Source: Cytophagales bacterium
GTDB lineage: Bacteria > Bacteroidota > Bacteroidia > Cytophagales > Flammeovirgaceae
Direction of reading: 5' to 3'
Assembly (NCBI GenBank): GCA_025056215.1
Contig: JANWWC010000001.1
Coordinates: forward strand, 682,001 to 746,000
Length of the DNA: 64,000 nucleotides
The translations under genes were made by a program, and so were the position numbers. Each line of letters starts with the position of its first letter. The first letter of the stretch is position 1. This document shows, piece after piece, positions 17,701 to 26,433 of this stretch. The notes beneath the pieces were generated by a model. That model was given only the letters and a program-made list of their open reading frames with translations. It was not told where the DNA came from and made no database searches.

Positions 17701-18155
17701 GAGATGATTTTATTATTATCATGACTGGAATTGGCATCATCTCTTTGGCTGGAGTAGTAGTTAATAACGCTATCGTTTTAATCGACTATACCAATCTGAC
17801 TATTGAAAGAAGAAAATCTGAACTCGGACTTTCAGAAAAAGACGCTCTTCCTTGGCAAGAAGTAATTCAATCACTTATTGAGGCTGGTTTTACGCGTTTG
17901 CGTCCTGTGTTGCTAACTGCTATTACCACCGTATTAGGACTATTTCCATTAGCTATTGGTTTGAACTTAGATTTCGTAGGACTATATCAAGAATTCAAAC
18001 CTGATATTTATTGGGGAGGTGAAAATGCCGACTTTTGGGGACCTATGGCTTGGACAGTAATTTACGGTTTAACATTTTCTACATTTCTCACACTTGTAAT
18101 TGTTCCTGTGATGTATTTGCTTAGCGAAAAATTAGCCAGAATGTTTGCTAAATAA
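14736..18155 (+). CDS. RND-family efflux transporter permease
   Basis: Protein of 1139 residues, the inner-membrane pump driven by the proton gradient. It has the RND layout of two repeated halves: TM1 near 20-40, a large periplasmic loop, TM2-6 (about 345-505), an extra segment with two added membrane spans (about 515-565), TM7 near 590, a second periplasmic loop and TM8-12 (about 950-1135). The TM4 proton-relay motif reads LGMLVDNGIVVIENIYR: the first Asp is present and the second is Asn, as in many members. TM10 has GVVVNNAIVLIDYTN. It lacks the histidine and methionine metal motifs I would look for in a metal pump, but the substrate cannot be told. Confidence 0.92.
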   Translation: MKKHERNFGLSTLALRNSTSVFILTAIISVAGLFAYLNMPKESFPEIVIPTVYINTVYPGNSPLDIENLITRPLEKELDAVKGVKKISSTSAQDVSIIIIEFNENVDIRKALQDTKDAIDRAKKDLPNDLDRDPVAMELDFTEIPIMEINLSGDFEIEKLKEYAEKLEEEIEMLPEVRRVDVLGAVEREIQINVDLYKMEAMKVTFNDIEQAITSENMTISGGDIMRNGFRRSLRIDGEFKSVEEIANIIVKHEDQNIIFLRDVAEVIDTYEERKSYSHLGAAGEFLTQGMKPVVSVKVIKKGGENLVFADAKIQAILQKAQKTYLPSHLNIVITNSQAEDIKKQISNLENSIISGVILVVGVLLFFMGLRNATFVGIAIPLSMFISFLILNSFGITINIVVLFALIIALGMLVDNGIVVIENIYRLREEGYDNFEAARLGVGEVALPIISSTLTTVAAFVPLAFWGGILGEFMKYLPITLIIVLSASLFVGLIINPVVAAKFMRLEVKGEKRNYNKLLIASAIAILMALVLYATGKPYTIANLLMTFALISLFNAYLLRTLTDWFQNTFLVWLERIYRSFLEYALTGYRPYAFFVGTFVILILSIALFTWRAPEISLFPSAEPKFINVFIELPQGTDTKSTLVKTREIEQRIFQILKPHENIVKSIVTNVGKGTKGEGLESSMSADFTPNRAKVTVHFIDYKLRGEEHSTKQILKEISDEMKKIPGAVIQTEKNRVGPPVGKPVSIEVTGEDYITLIHEAERIQKLIEQAGIEGLDGLKMEIELGKPEIILHIDRAAARRYGLSTAQIAMALRTSVYGKEISKFKDGENDYPIMLRLDEKYRTDMTALSEQKITFRDNKGKWHQIPISAVATIENTTTFGSVRRKDLDRMIVVSSNVQEGYNANEIVAQIKSVLQNHQIKEGYRFRFGGEQEEQAKSMAFLMKALLIAVAAIFLILVSQFNSVVKPFIITTSILFSTIGVFLGLFFAGDDFIIIMTGIGIISLAGVVVNNAIVLIDYTNLTIERRKSELGLSEKDALPWQEVIQSLIEAGFTRLRPVLLTAITTVLGLFPLAIGLNLDFVGLYQEFKPDIYWGGENADFWGPMAWTVIYGLTFSTFLTLVIVPVMYLLSEKLARMFAK

Positions 18156-18175
18156 GCAAAACACACAAAAATGGT

Positions 18176-19492
18176 ATGAAATATCGCAAAACTACAACAA
18201 CAATATCATTGCAATTACTCTTAGTAGCAATTGCAATGCTATTTTTTTCTGCCTTGTATGCGCAAGAAATTCCTATTGACACTTCTTTTTCTCGCCAAAT
18301 TCTTAGATATGAAGAATATATCGAAAAAGTAGGAACTCAAAACCTAGGATATGTAGCCGAAAAATTCAATATCAACATTGCAGAAGCTAAAATTTTGAGC
18401 GCAAGCATTTTTCCCGACCCAGAAATAGGTTTTGGTTGGTTCGATAACGGTGAACGACGCCTAAATATGGGCTACGGTTTCACTTCAGAACTCAGCTGGA
18501 CCGTTGAACTGGGCAAAAAAAGAAAAGCTCGTATCAATCTCGCCCAAAGTGAATACTTACTAGTGCGCTACCTTGTGCAAGATTATTTTCGCAACTTACG
18601 AGCAGATGCCACTTTAGCTTATTTGCAAGCACTTCAAAATCGGCAACTTCTCGATGTCCAAATCAGCTCTTACCGAACTATTTATCAGCTCGCTCAAAGC
18701 GATAGTATACGCTTTAAGCTTGGCATTATTACTGATATTGATGCACGCCAATCCAAATTAGAAGCACAAACCATGCTCAATGATGTTTTTCAGGCAGAAG
18801 CCGAGTGGAAAACGAGTTTAGCAACTCTTTCCATCTTAGTAGGTACACAACAAACCGATACTCTCTTTATCCCGCAAGGACAACTTGAAAAATTTGAGCG
18901 TTCCTTTAACCTCGAAGAACTCATCACTACAGCACAAAACAATCGGGCAGACCTCTTGGCAGCACTTCAAAGCAAACGCGTTGCACAAAACTTATTGCAA
19001 ATCGCTAAAAGCAACCGCATTCCTGACATTTCGATTTCTACGGGGGTTAATTATGTTTCTTATGTGAGAAATATCATCGCTCCGACACCTTCATTTACAA
19101 GCGTAAACGTAGAAATCGCATTTCCGTTAAAAATTTCTAATAATCGTCCAGGTGAACTTCAAGCTAATTACTATCTTGCACAACAAACAGATGCTCAATA
19201 CAAACAAGTCGAACTGGCCATTCAAGTGGAAATCATTCAAGCTTATTTTAAATATTTAGCTCTCCAAAAGCAAGTAGAACAATTCAAAAACGGACTGCTT
19301 ACAGAAGCTAAAGCAGTACTAGACGGCAAAATTTATAGTTATCAACGCGGAGAAACTTCACTTTTGGAAGTATTAAATGCTCAAAGAACTTATATTGGCA
19401 TTCAACAAGCTTATTATCAAACTCTTTATAATTACGCAGCTGCCTTAGTAGAACTTGAAAGAGCTGCAGGCATTTGGGATATCAACTTCTAA
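18176..19492 (+). CDS. TolC-family outer membrane channel of RND pump (second, CzcC-like)
   Basis: Protein of 438 residues with a signal peptide ending LYAQ near 30. It keeps TolC-type organisation but of the CzcC/CusC flavour: FPDPEIGFGWFDNG near 80, the TVELGKKRKARINLAQSEY stretch near 110, and two long helical arms with turns FKLGIITDIDARQSKLEAQ and YQRGETSLLEVLNAQRTY. It differs clearly from the channel protein at 12209. Pump operons usually carry one channel gene; two suggests alternative exit ducts or different expression levels. It is 20 bp after the permease gene and 5 bp before the next. Confidence 0.88.
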   Translation: MKYRKTTTTISLQLLLVAIAMLFFSALYAQEIPIDTSFSRQILRYEEYIEKVGTQNLGYVAEKFNINIAEAKILSASIFPDPEIGFGWFDNGERRLNMGYGFTSELSWTVELGKKRKARINLAQSEYLLVRYLVQDYFRNLRADATLAYLQALQNRQLLDVQISSYRTIYQLAQSDSIRFKLGIITDIDARQSKLEAQTMLNDVFQAEAEWKTSLATLSILVGTQQTDTLFIPQGQLEKFERSFNLEELITTAQNNRADLLAALQSKRVAQNLLQIAKSNRIPDISISTGVNYVSYVRNIIAPTPSFTSVNVEIAFPLKISNNRPGELQANYYLAQQTDAQYKQVELAIQVEIIQAYFKYLALQKQVEQFKNGLLTEAKAVLDGKIYSYQRGETSLLEVLNAQRTYIGIQQAYYQTLYNYAAALVELERAAGIWDINF

Positions 19493-19497
19493 ACTTT

Positions 19498-20217
19498 ATG
19501 AAATATTGTATTTTTGGGTTTTGTGTTATTGTATGGACAATAAACAAAGTAGAAGCGCAAATTCCCGATTCATTGATGCCCTACGCTGGAAAGACAACCT
19601 TCGGAATGAAAGCAGGATACACTCTTTCTACTCTGTATGGCAAAGAAATAGAATACATCTTTGCAGAAAACACCGCTCAACCTGTAGGCAGATGGCACGC
19701 AGGGATCTGCTTTACATCAAGATTGACTCCTCGTTTTTGGTTGATGCACGAACTTTTATTTTCGCAGCGGGGAAGCCGTGTTAGTTTCTTAAATAAAAAC
19801 GCCGAAAAATATTCTTCTTTCTTTCGAACAAGTTACTTGGATTTTTACCCTGCTAATCTTGTATTCAATTTCAGAGGCTTGCAGCTATACTCCGGAATTT
19901 ATACGAGCCTTTTACTCCATGCTACTGCCGAACGCCAAGACGACAACAATCATCTCTATAAAGAAAGTTTCTTTGGGAGTGGAGGTGAAAACGAACAAAA
20001 CCAAAAGTATCTTCAAAAATTTGATTTTGGAGCGAATATAGGTCTTAAGTATGAGTTTCCATTCAGATTAAGTCTCGAAATTCGTTATGCGCATGGCATA
20101 GTTGATATTTTTCAGTACGCCAACAGCTACACTTTCGAAGACAATAAAAATAGTGCCATTCAAATTTTTCATCGCTTTATTATGATTTCAGCAGGCTATA
20201 CTTTCACAAAAAAATGA
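19498..20217 (+). CDS. Exported outer-membrane beta-barrel-like protein
   Basis: Protein of 239 residues, started at the ATG 5 bp after the preceding gene, which gives a signal peptide (about 1-22, ending EAQ); a longer reading would begin inside that gene. Alternating polar and aromatic residues (GMKAGYTLSTLYG, RFWLMHELLFSQRGS, FDFGANIGLKYEFPF, FIMISAGYTFTKK) and the terminal aromatic strand fit a small eight- to ten-strand barrel of the PorT/OmpA-like 'outer membrane beta-barrel' group. It ends the efflux operon and may be a surface accessory, but the link is by position only. Confidence 0.7.
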   Translation: MKYCIFGFCVIVWTINKVEAQIPDSLMPYAGKTTFGMKAGYTLSTLYGKEIEYIFAENTAQPVGRWHAGICFTSRLTPRFWLMHELLFSQRGSRVSFLNKNAEKYSSFFRTSYLDFYPANLVFNFRGLQLYSGIYTSLLLHATAERQDDNNHLYKESFFGSGGENEQNQKYLQKFDFGANIGLKYEFPFRLSLEIRYAHGIVDIFQYANSYTFEDNKNSAIQIFHRFIMISAGYTFTKK

Positions 20218-20233
20218 GTTTTGTTAGAATACC

Positions 20234-20261
20234 TTGAAGTAATAGCTTTTTGTTATCTTTG
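20234..20261 (+). promoter_or_regulatory. Promoter of prfA
   Basis: TATCTTTG at 20254-20261 matches TAnnTTTG; TTG at 20234-20236 with a 17-bp spacer fits a -33 element. The ATG of prfA is 18 bp downstream of the -7 box, giving a very short leader. Confidence 0.6.
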
Positions 20262-20279
20262 CGCTAAATTTTTAAAATC

Positions 20280-21362
20280 ATGTTAGAAAAATTAGAACAA
20301 ATCAAAGAGAGATTTGAGGAAGTAGGAAGGCTCATCGTAGCGCCAGATGCTATGGCCGATATGAAGCAGTTCGCTAAACTCAACAAAGAATATAAAGAAC
20401 TCGAAAAAATTGTAAAAGAATATATTGCTTACAAAAATACTTTAGATAACCTAAGGAGTGCCAAAGAAGTTTTGGTCAATGAAAAAGATCCAGAATTTCG
20501 CGAAATGGCAAAACTGGAAATTGAGGAACTTACTAAAAAACAAGAAGAACAGGAAGAGATTCTCAAGTCGCTACTGATTCCTAAAGACCCTAATGACAGT
20601 CGAGACGTAATTATGGAAATTCGAGCAGGAACAGGAGGCGATGAAGCTTGCCTTTTTGCAGGAGATTTGTTTCGCATGTATCAGCGCTATGCAGAAAAAC
20701 AAAATTGGAAAACAGAAGTTCTCGACTATACAGAAGGAACATCTGGCGGATTTAAAGAAATTATCATGCGAATTTCAGGCGAAGATGTGTATGGAAAACT
20801 AAAATACGAATCGGGCGTGCATCGCGTGCAACGCGTTCCCGCCACCGAAACACAAGGGAGAATTCATACATCAGCTGCTTCGGTAGCAGTTCTTCCAGAA
20901 GCAGAAGAAATTGACGTTCAAATCAACATGAACGATATCAAAAAAGAAACTTATTGTTCCTCAGGTCCAGGAGGGCAATCGGTCAACACTACTTATTCAG
21001 CAGTGCGTCTCACCCATATCCCAACAGGAATAGTAGCCCAGTGTCAAGACGAAAAATCTCAAATCAAAAATTTTGAGAAAGCACTTTCTGTGCTCCGCGC
21101 TCGCATCTATGAACTTGAAAAAAGAAAACAAGAAGAAGCAATGGGAGCAGCCCGCAAATCGATGGTAGGCAGTGGCGACCGCTCTGATAAAATCCGTACT
21201 TACAACTGGCCTCAAAGCCGCGTAACAGACCATAGAATCGGATTTACGGTATATAATCTCCCTGCAGTTATCGACGGAGATATCGATGAATTTATCGAAC
21301 AATTAAGGCTTGCCGATAACGCCGAAAAAATGAAAGAAGGTGCTTCTATCTCAATAGAATAA
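20280..21362 (+). CDS. prfA: Peptide chain release factor 1
   Basis: Protein of 360 residues, the normal length. It ends translation at UAA and UAG codons in the ribosome. The stop-reading region contains the RF1 tripeptide PAT near residue 187 (RVPATETQGRIHTSAAS), and the catalytic loop has GGQ near 230 (SSGPGGQSVNTTYSAVRL), whose glutamine helps hydrolyse peptidyl-tRNA. The N-terminal helical domain (about 1-100) is rich in lysine and glutamate as usual. It has its own promoter and is not in the efflux operon. RF2 would carry SPF in place of PAT, so the call is firm. Confidence 0.97.
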   Translation: MLEKLEQIKERFEEVGRLIVAPDAMADMKQFAKLNKEYKELEKIVKEYIAYKNTLDNLRSAKEVLVNEKDPEFREMAKLEIEELTKKQEEQEEILKSLLIPKDPNDSRDVIMEIRAGTGGDEACLFAGDLFRMYQRYAEKQNWKTEVLDYTEGTSGGFKEIIMRISGEDVYGKLKYESGVHRVQRVPATETQGRIHTSAASVAVLPEAEEIDVQINMNDIKKETYCSSGPGGQSVNTTYSAVRLTHIPTGIVAQCQDEKSQIKNFEKALSVLRARIYELEKRKQEEAMGAARKSMVGSGDRSDKIRTYNWPQSRVTDHRIGFTVYNLPAVIDGDIDEFIEQLRLADNAEKMKEGASISIE

Positions 21363-21416
21363 TTCATTTTCCGACACATCTAATCATTTTGAGAAATTTA
21401 TTAAGCAAATTTTTTT

Positions 21417-21445
21417 AAGAAAGAAGTTGCGGTTTCTTTTTTCTT
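21417..21445 (+). terminator. Weak terminator after prfA
   Basis: AAGAAA at 21417-21422 can pair with TTTCTT at 21433-21438, followed by a T-rich run. The stem has six bases and mostly A-T pairs. TACATTTC just downstream (near 21450) is one base off the -7 consensus and may serve the next gene. Confidence 0.3.
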
Positions 21446-21479
21446 TTGTTACATTTCTAAAACGAAATTCTAAAGAAGA

Positions 21480-22529
21480 GTGCCTTCTATACGCGAACAT
21501 ATAGTTTGGTGTGTATGTTGCTTAGCAATTGTAGGAATATATAGCGTATACATACGCCCTTTGATTCCTGATTTTTATGAAGGCAAACCTGTTCCCTTTG
21601 GCGAATGGATAGAATATGTTTACCCTCGCTTTGTCATAGAAAAACAACGCTTTCCGCTCGATTTTTTTATCTCTAAAGCAGATCAACTTATTTTTCGGCT
21701 AATAGTAGTAAGTTATGCAGGCTTATGTTTGTTCAATATACTTCGTACACCTAAATTTCGAAAGTGGCTTTTTATAAAAACTTCCCGTAAACAAGTTCGG
21801 TTACTGCAATTTGTATTTTATGTGTTAGTTGCTTTTTTTACATATGATTGGCTTAGTACCCTGAACGATTACCAAAAATTAAAAGTCTTCTATTCTCCTG
21901 TTTCTTGGATTGCTTGGTTAGGACTTCCATATTTCTCGCCCTTTTGGCTATTGGTAACATGGTTGAGCTATATGATAAGTCTCATATTAGCGAGTTTTAA
22001 TCTCAAAGGAATATGGAGCGCCAGCATAGCGGGTATTTTGTTTGTTATCTTACAAGGGTATTTGCAAAGTTTTGGCAAAATAAATCATGAGTATGCACCA
22101 CTCACTTATCTAATGTTATTGATGCCTTTTTTAATTTACGAAACTCAAAAAGCAAAAGACACTTTTGAAAGTTGGTCACTCCAACTGATGCGAATCGCTG
22201 CAATTAGCGGTTATGTACTATCAGGAATAGAAAAATTACTAATAAGCAACGGAATGGTTTGGAAAGATGAACCTTTTTGCGGGCTCGTGCATGATAAATT
22301 GCCCAAATTCACATCTCTTTTCCCTATTGATGGACATGTATGGGCAGCTATCGTTGTTATATTTCAAATAAGTTTTGTCTTAGTTCCTTTTTCGAGCAAA
22401 TCGCAAAAAATTTTGCTTCCTCTCGGTGTGCTTTTTCACATTTCTATTTGGAACTTTTTTGGAATCGGAGCTATCTTTCATCCATGGCTTGTAGGCTATA
22501 TTTTTTATTCTATTCAAGATCGCTCATGA
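21480..22529 (+). CDS. Polytopic membrane protein, HTTM-like
   Basis: Protein of 349 residues starting at GTG; there is no in-frame ATG before the middle of the protein. About eight to nine hydrophobic segments are visible (near 10-28, 75-92, 108-125, 150-175, 180-200, 210-225, 240-255, 285-305, 310-345). Between the later ones lies YVLSGIEKLLISNGMVWKDE, which resembles the part of HTTM (vitamin K-dependent carboxylase-related) membrane proteins that follows a conserved helix. I do not see the complete set of that family's residues, so this is a tentative link. It overlaps the next gene by 4 bp (ATGA). Confidence 0.55.
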   Translation: MPSIREHIVWCVCCLAIVGIYSVYIRPLIPDFYEGKPVPFGEWIEYVYPRFVIEKQRFPLDFFISKADQLIFRLIVVSYAGLCLFNILRTPKFRKWLFIKTSRKQVRLLQFVFYVLVAFFTYDWLSTLNDYQKLKVFYSPVSWIAWLGLPYFSPFWLLVTWLSYMISLILASFNLKGIWSASIAGILFVILQGYLQSFGKINHEYAPLTYLMLLMPFLIYETQKAKDTFESWSLQLMRIAAISGYVLSGIEKLLISNGMVWKDEPFCGLVHDKLPKFTSLFPIDGHVWAAIVVIFQISFVLVPFSSKSQKILLPLGVLFHISIWNFFGIGAIFHPWLVGYIFYSIQDRS

Positions 22530-23173
22530 AAAAGCTGTTATTTTTATTTGGAACTTTATTGGGAATAACCGCGTGCGCACAAGATTCCACTACTTTTTTC
22601 AACCCTCGCAAAATAGCGTTAGGCGTTAGTATGCAACACCTGTTTATAAATGGATTGCGATTAGAGCTTGAAATTCCTGTTACTTCTCAGAGTACGTTTC
22701 TTTTAAATCCTATTTATTACCTTTCTGACGGGAAAAATAGAACAGTACAGTCTTATAAAAACGACGCTGTAGAAGGATTTGGAATAGAAATCATGCGTAA
22801 AAATTACTTATGGCAAAAAGTAAGACCCAAAAGATTTCTTCACGAACGTTTTTATGTGGGTTATGGCGTAGGATATCATCGAATACAAGTAAGCTATAAC
22901 GAACTCAATTGGGTAAAACGAAATTCGTTCTATTACATTGAAAACAAAAGGTTCCATGAAACCGTCCACCGAGGAGATATATTTGGGGCACTAGGACTTC
23001 GCTACGAATGGTGCGACCGTCTGTTTGCAGATATAAGTTTAGGTCCTTGCATCAGAAGAGCCTTCTTTAAACATGAACAACTCATCTACTTGCGAGAATA
23101 CAAAAGCATGACAGATTATCATTATAGTGGTATTACATTGCGTCTGTTAGGAACCATCGGAGTAAGATTTTAA
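22526..23173 (+). CDS. Exported protein, possible lipoprotein
   Basis: Protein of 215 residues from the ATG overlapping the stop of the HTTM-like gene by 4 bp; an earlier in-frame start would lie deep in that gene. MKKLLFLFGTLLGITAC AQ fits a lipoprotein box (cysteine at 17) or an ordinary signal ending CAQ. The mature protein has beta-barrel-like strands (LFADISLGPCIRRAFF, YSGITLRLLGTIGVRF with a terminal aromatic). It may be an outer-membrane or periplasmic partner of the membrane protein before it. No family recognised. Confidence 0.6.
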   Translation: MKKLLFLFGTLLGITACAQDSTTFFNPRKIALGVSMQHLFINGLRLELEIPVTSQSTFLLNPIYYLSDGKNRTVQSYKNDAVEGFGIEIMRKNYLWQKVRPKRFLHERFYVGYGVGYHRIQVSYNELNWVKRNSFYYIENKRFHETVHRGDIFGALGLRYEWCDRLFADISLGPCIRRAFFKHEQLIYLREYKSMTDYHYSGITLRLLGTIGVRF

Positions 23174-23253
23174 AACATGTATGGCTTTTAGGAACAAAAC
23201 AATACAAAAAAAACTTAAAAAAGTTTAATTTTAACACCTTTTATGTTAACATA

Positions 23254-23285
23254 TTGCCTTGTTTCCGATTCTTTGAATAAGTTTG
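23254..23285 (+). promoter_or_regulatory. Promoter of accD
   Basis: TAAGTTTG at 23278-23285 fits TAnnTTTG. TTG at 23254-23256 lies 21 bp upstream, an acceptable -33 spacing. The accD ATG follows 22 bp later. An A-rich inverted repeat (AAACTT/AAGTTT, 23211-23226) upstream may end the previous unit. Confidence 0.5.
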
Positions 23286-23307
23286 CATGTTTAATTTTTA
23301 GAAAATT

Positions 23308-24150
23308 ATGTCTTGGTTTCAAAGAGTTGAAAAAGGAATTCTCACGCCCACTACTGAAAAAAAAGATGCACCCGATGGCTTGTGGTATCGTTCTCCCAGT
23401 GGGAAAATTATTCATACACGAGAGTTAAAAAACAATTGTTATGTCGTTCCTGATGACGGCTATCACGTAAGAATAGGCTCAAAAGAATATTTTGAGATTC
23501 TTTTTGATAATAACGAGTTTACAGAACTCGACCCAAACATGTCTTCGAACGACCCTTTAGGATTTGTAGATACAAAACCCTATCCCGAGCGTATTACAGC
23601 CAGTCAAAAGAAAACAGGCTTGAAAGATGCTATTCGAACTGCCTACGGCAAACTCGATGGTCATAACATCGTAATTGGTTGCATGGATTTTGAGTTTATC
23701 GGAGGCTCTATGGGTTCGGTAGTAGGCGAAAAAATTGCGAGAGCTGTAGACTATGCTCTCAAAACCCAAACGCCGCTGATGATTATCTCAAAATCAGGAG
23801 GGGCGCGTATGATGGAATCGGGATATTCTTTGATGCAAATGGCAAAAACTTCTGCTAAATTAGCTTTGTTGCACGAAGCAGGCATTCCATACATTTCTCT
23901 GATGACAGACCCAACTACGGGAGGTGTGACAGCATCTTTTGCAATGTTGGGCGATTTCAATTTGGCTGAACCAGGCGCACTTATAGGGTTTGCAGGTCCT
24001 CGTGTCATTCGAGAAACCATCGGAAAAGATTTGCCAGAAGATTTTCAAACTGCAGAGTTTCTTTTAGAGCATGGATTTATCGATTTTATCGTAGATAGAC
24101 GCGAACTCAAAAAGAAAATATCTTTATTATTAAAGATGTTAAAACACTAA
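23308..24150 (+). CDS. accD: Acetyl-CoA carboxylase carboxyltransferase subunit beta, lacking zinc ligands
   Basis: Protein of 280 residues, the beta half of the carboxyltransferase that moves CO2 from biotin to acetyl-CoA in fatty acid synthesis; the alpha half (accA) is not in the window. The crotonase-like core is complete: [19 protein letters not shown] near 130, [18 protein letters not shown] near 155, [31 protein letters not shown]. The N-terminal zinc ribbon has lost its cysteines: where the family has CPSC and CPKC this protein has SPSG (residues 29-32, one residue short) and VPDD (47-50). Sequences of this kind are, from memory, usual in related Cytophagales. The last base of its stop codon is the first base of the hemE start. 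Confidence 0.95.
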   Translation: MSWFQRVEKGILTPTTEKKDAPDGLWYRSPSGKIIHTRELKNNCYVVPDDGYHVRIGSKEYFEILFDNNEFTELDPNMSSNDPLGFVDTKPYPERITASQKKTGLKDAIRTAYGKLDGHNIVIGCMDFEFIGGSMGSVVGEKIARAVDYALKTQTPLMIISKSGGARMMESGYSLMQMAKTSAKLALLHEAGIPYISLMTDPTTGGVTASFAMLGDFNLAEPGALIGFAGPRVIRETIGKDLPEDFQTAEFLLEHGFIDFIVDRRELKKKISLLLKMLKH

Positions 24151-25184
24151 TGCCTCTTCAAAACGACTTAATACTCCGCGCTGCTCGCGGAGAAGAAGTA
24201 TCGCGTGTTCCTGTTTGGTTGATGAGACAAGCGGGGCGCGTTCTTCCAGAATACCGCATAACGCGCTTAAAAGCTCCTGACTTTATCTCTTTTGTAAAAA
24301 ATCCAGAACTCGCTGCCGAAGTAACCGTACAACCAGTAGAAATTTTAGGAGTAGATGCTGCCATCATTTTTTCAGATATTTTAGTGGTTCCAGAAGCGCT
24401 GGGATTGCCTTATGAAATGTATGAAACAAAGGGACCTTATTTTCCTAAGACCATCTCTTGCGAGAGCGACATTAAAAAGTTGCGAAATGCTTCTTGCGTA
24501 GAAGAACTTTATTACGTAGAGGAGGCTATTCGCTTAACTAAGCAAGCGCTTCATAACCGCGTACCTCTGATTGGTTTTGCGGGGGCTCCTTTTACTATCT
24601 TTTGCTACATGATTGAAGGAAGTAGCTCTAAAACTTTCTCCAAAGCAAAAAAGATGCTCTACCAAGCACCGCTTTTATCACACTTGCTCTTGCAAAAAAT
24701 CACAGATTGCACAATTAGCTATTTACAAATGCAAATACGTGCAGGAGCAAACATAATTCAACTCTTTGATTCATGGGCAGGTATTCTTACATCCGAACAA
24801 TACCGAACATTTGCTATCCCTTACATTCGACAAATTTTAGAAGCAATTTCAGAAGTACCCAAAATTGTATTTGCTAAAGATGCTTTTTTCGCTCTTGCTG
24901 ACCTTGCAAAACTCCCTTGCGATGTAATAGGATTAGATTGGTGTACTACACCTGAATTCGGCAGAAAAGAAGTAGGCAGTCAAAAAACTTTACAAGGCAA
25001 TTTAGACCCTTGCGCTTTGTATGCACCTGATGAAATACTTATAGAGCTTACTCAAGAAATGCTCCGACGATTCGGAAAAAATAGATATATTGCCAATTTA
25101 GGACACGGTCTTTATCCTGATATCGAAAAAGAAAAAGCAAAGCTTTTTGTAAAAACCGTGCAGGAATTTACCTTTTCTGCGTGA
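24150..25184 (+). CDS. hemE: Uroporphyrinogen decarboxylase
   Basis: Protein of 344 residues, usual length. It removes four carboxyl groups from uroporphyrinogen III to give coproporphyrinogen III in haem synthesis. Diagnostic stretches are VPVWLMRQAGRVLPEYR near residue 20 (substrate-binding Arg), FSDILVVPEALG near 72, GFAGAPFTIFCYMIEGSSSK near 140, LFDSWAGILT, and NLGHGLYPDIEKE near the C-terminus. The start overlaps the accD stop by one base (TAATG), so the pair is translationally coupled; I know no functional reason for the pairing. Confidence 0.96.
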   Translation: MPLQNDLILRAARGEEVSRVPVWLMRQAGRVLPEYRITRLKAPDFISFVKNPELAAEVTVQPVEILGVDAAIIFSDILVVPEALGLPYEMYETKGPYFPKTISCESDIKKLRNASCVEELYYVEEAIRLTKQALHNRVPLIGFAGAPFTIFCYMIEGSSSKTFSKAKKMLYQAPLLSHLLLQKITDCTISYLQMQIRAGANIIQLFDSWAGILTSEQYRTFAIPYIRQILEAISEVPKIVFAKDAFFALADLAKLPCDVIGLDWCTTPEFGRKEVGSQKTLQGNLDPCALYAPDEILIELTQEMLRRFGKNRYIANLGHGLYPDIEKEKAKLFVKTVQEFTFSA

Positions 25185-25315
25185 AAGTACTACATTTAGT
25201 TAGCAGAAACATGTTTTGACACAAGAATCATTTTAAAACCATACTCTTTACATCGCTTTCAAACTTTTAGATTTGACAAACGTTTATGCATCAGCAAGGA
25301 AGTTCATGAAAATTT

Positions 25316-26407
25316 ATGCACCCCTTCGCCCAAAAACTCATTAGTTGGTTTGAACGTCATCAAAGAGAGTTGCCATGGCGAAAAACGAAAGATCCCTATG
25401 CCATATGGCTTTCAGAGATTATTTTGCAACAAACTCGCGTCAAACAAGGGCTCGCCTACTACGAACAATTTCTTCAAACCTTTCCCACCATATTTGATTT
25501 AGCAAAAGCCTCTCAAGAAGAAGTATTAAGGCTTTGGCAAGGGTTAGGCTACTATACTCGAGCGCGCAATTTGCATCACACTGCGCAATACATCGTAGCA
25601 AAATATCAAGGGCGTTTCCCTTCGAATAGTCAAGAACTTCAAAAACTAAAAGGAATCGGAAAATACACTGCAGCAGCCATTGCCTCTTTTGCTTTCGACG
25701 AGCCTATACCTGTAATTGATGGAAATGTATATCGAGTATTGGCGCGATTGTTTGCAATTGAAAGCGATATTTCATCGCCTACAGCATATAGAACATTTGA
25801 ACAAGTTGCTTTAGAACTCTTACCTGCTAGTTCTCCAGCAATTTTTAATCAAGCTATCATGGAATTCGGCGCTATCCAATGCACACCACAAAACCCTGCT
25901 TGCATCACCTGCATATTTTTTAATGACTGTAGAGCTAGAATTCTTGGAAAGCAGCATGAACTTCCTAAAAAATCTAAAAAAATAAAATCTCAAAACCGCT
26001 ACTTCCATTACTTTGTAGTGGTATATCAAGATAAAATTCTGATGAAAGAACGCTTAGAAAATGATATTTGGAAAGGTTTGTATGATTTTCCGCTCTTAGA
26101 AACAGAAGCACCTCTCTCTGAACGAGAAATCTTAGAAATTTGTAAACAGAAGTTTGCTACTGAAAACATTTCTTTCTCGCTTCCTTATCACAAACATGCC
26201 CTTACTCATCAAACTATTTGGACTCTTTTTATTCGCATTTCATTTACTGAAAGTAGCGCCGATGTTCAAAATGTCATCAAATCTACTAATGCTCAACTGT
26301 ATACTTTGCCACAAATTCAAAAATTACCTAAACCTATTCTAATTGCGTCTTTTATTCAACAAACTTCACTACATTTTTTGAACCCTCCCATTAAACAAAA
26401 AATTTAA
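25316..26407 (+). CDS. mutY: A/G-specific adenine DNA glycosylase
   Basis: Protein of 363 residues. It removes adenine mispaired with 8-oxoguanine or guanine. The helix-hairpin-helix region LKGIGKYTAAAIASFAF leads to the catalytic aspartate in VIDGNVYRVLAR (D135); the second catalytic acid is E34 in WLSEIILQQTRV. The iron-sulfur loop is intact (C189-x6-C196-x2-C199-x5-C205). The C-terminal 130 residues are the MutT-like domain that recognises 8-oxoG. The ATG chosen is the only one near the N-terminal motif. About 130 bp separate it from hemE, with no obvious gene between. Confidence 0.95.
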   Translation: MHPFAQKLISWFERHQRELPWRKTKDPYAIWLSEIILQQTRVKQGLAYYEQFLQTFPTIFDLAKASQEEVLRLWQGLGYYTRARNLHHTAQYIVAKYQGRFPSNSQELQKLKGIGKYTAAAIASFAFDEPIPVIDGNVYRVLARLFAIESDISSPTAYRTFEQVALELLPASSPAIFNQAIMEFGAIQCTPQNPACITCIFFNDCRARILGKQHELPKKSKKIKSQNRYFHYFVVVYQDKILMKERLENDIWKGLYDFPLLETEAPLSEREILEICKQKFATENISFSLPYHKHALTHQTIWTLFIRISFTESSADVQNVIKSTNAQLYTLPQIQKLPKPILIASFIQQTSLHFLNPPIKQKI

Positions 26408-26433
26408 TTTAATAAAAACCTAATAGAAACTTC

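Noticed and set aside
22340-22525. N-terminal extension of the exported protein after the HTTM-like gene
   Set aside because: It overlaps the upstream gene heavily; the coupled ATG at 22526 gives a signal sequence.
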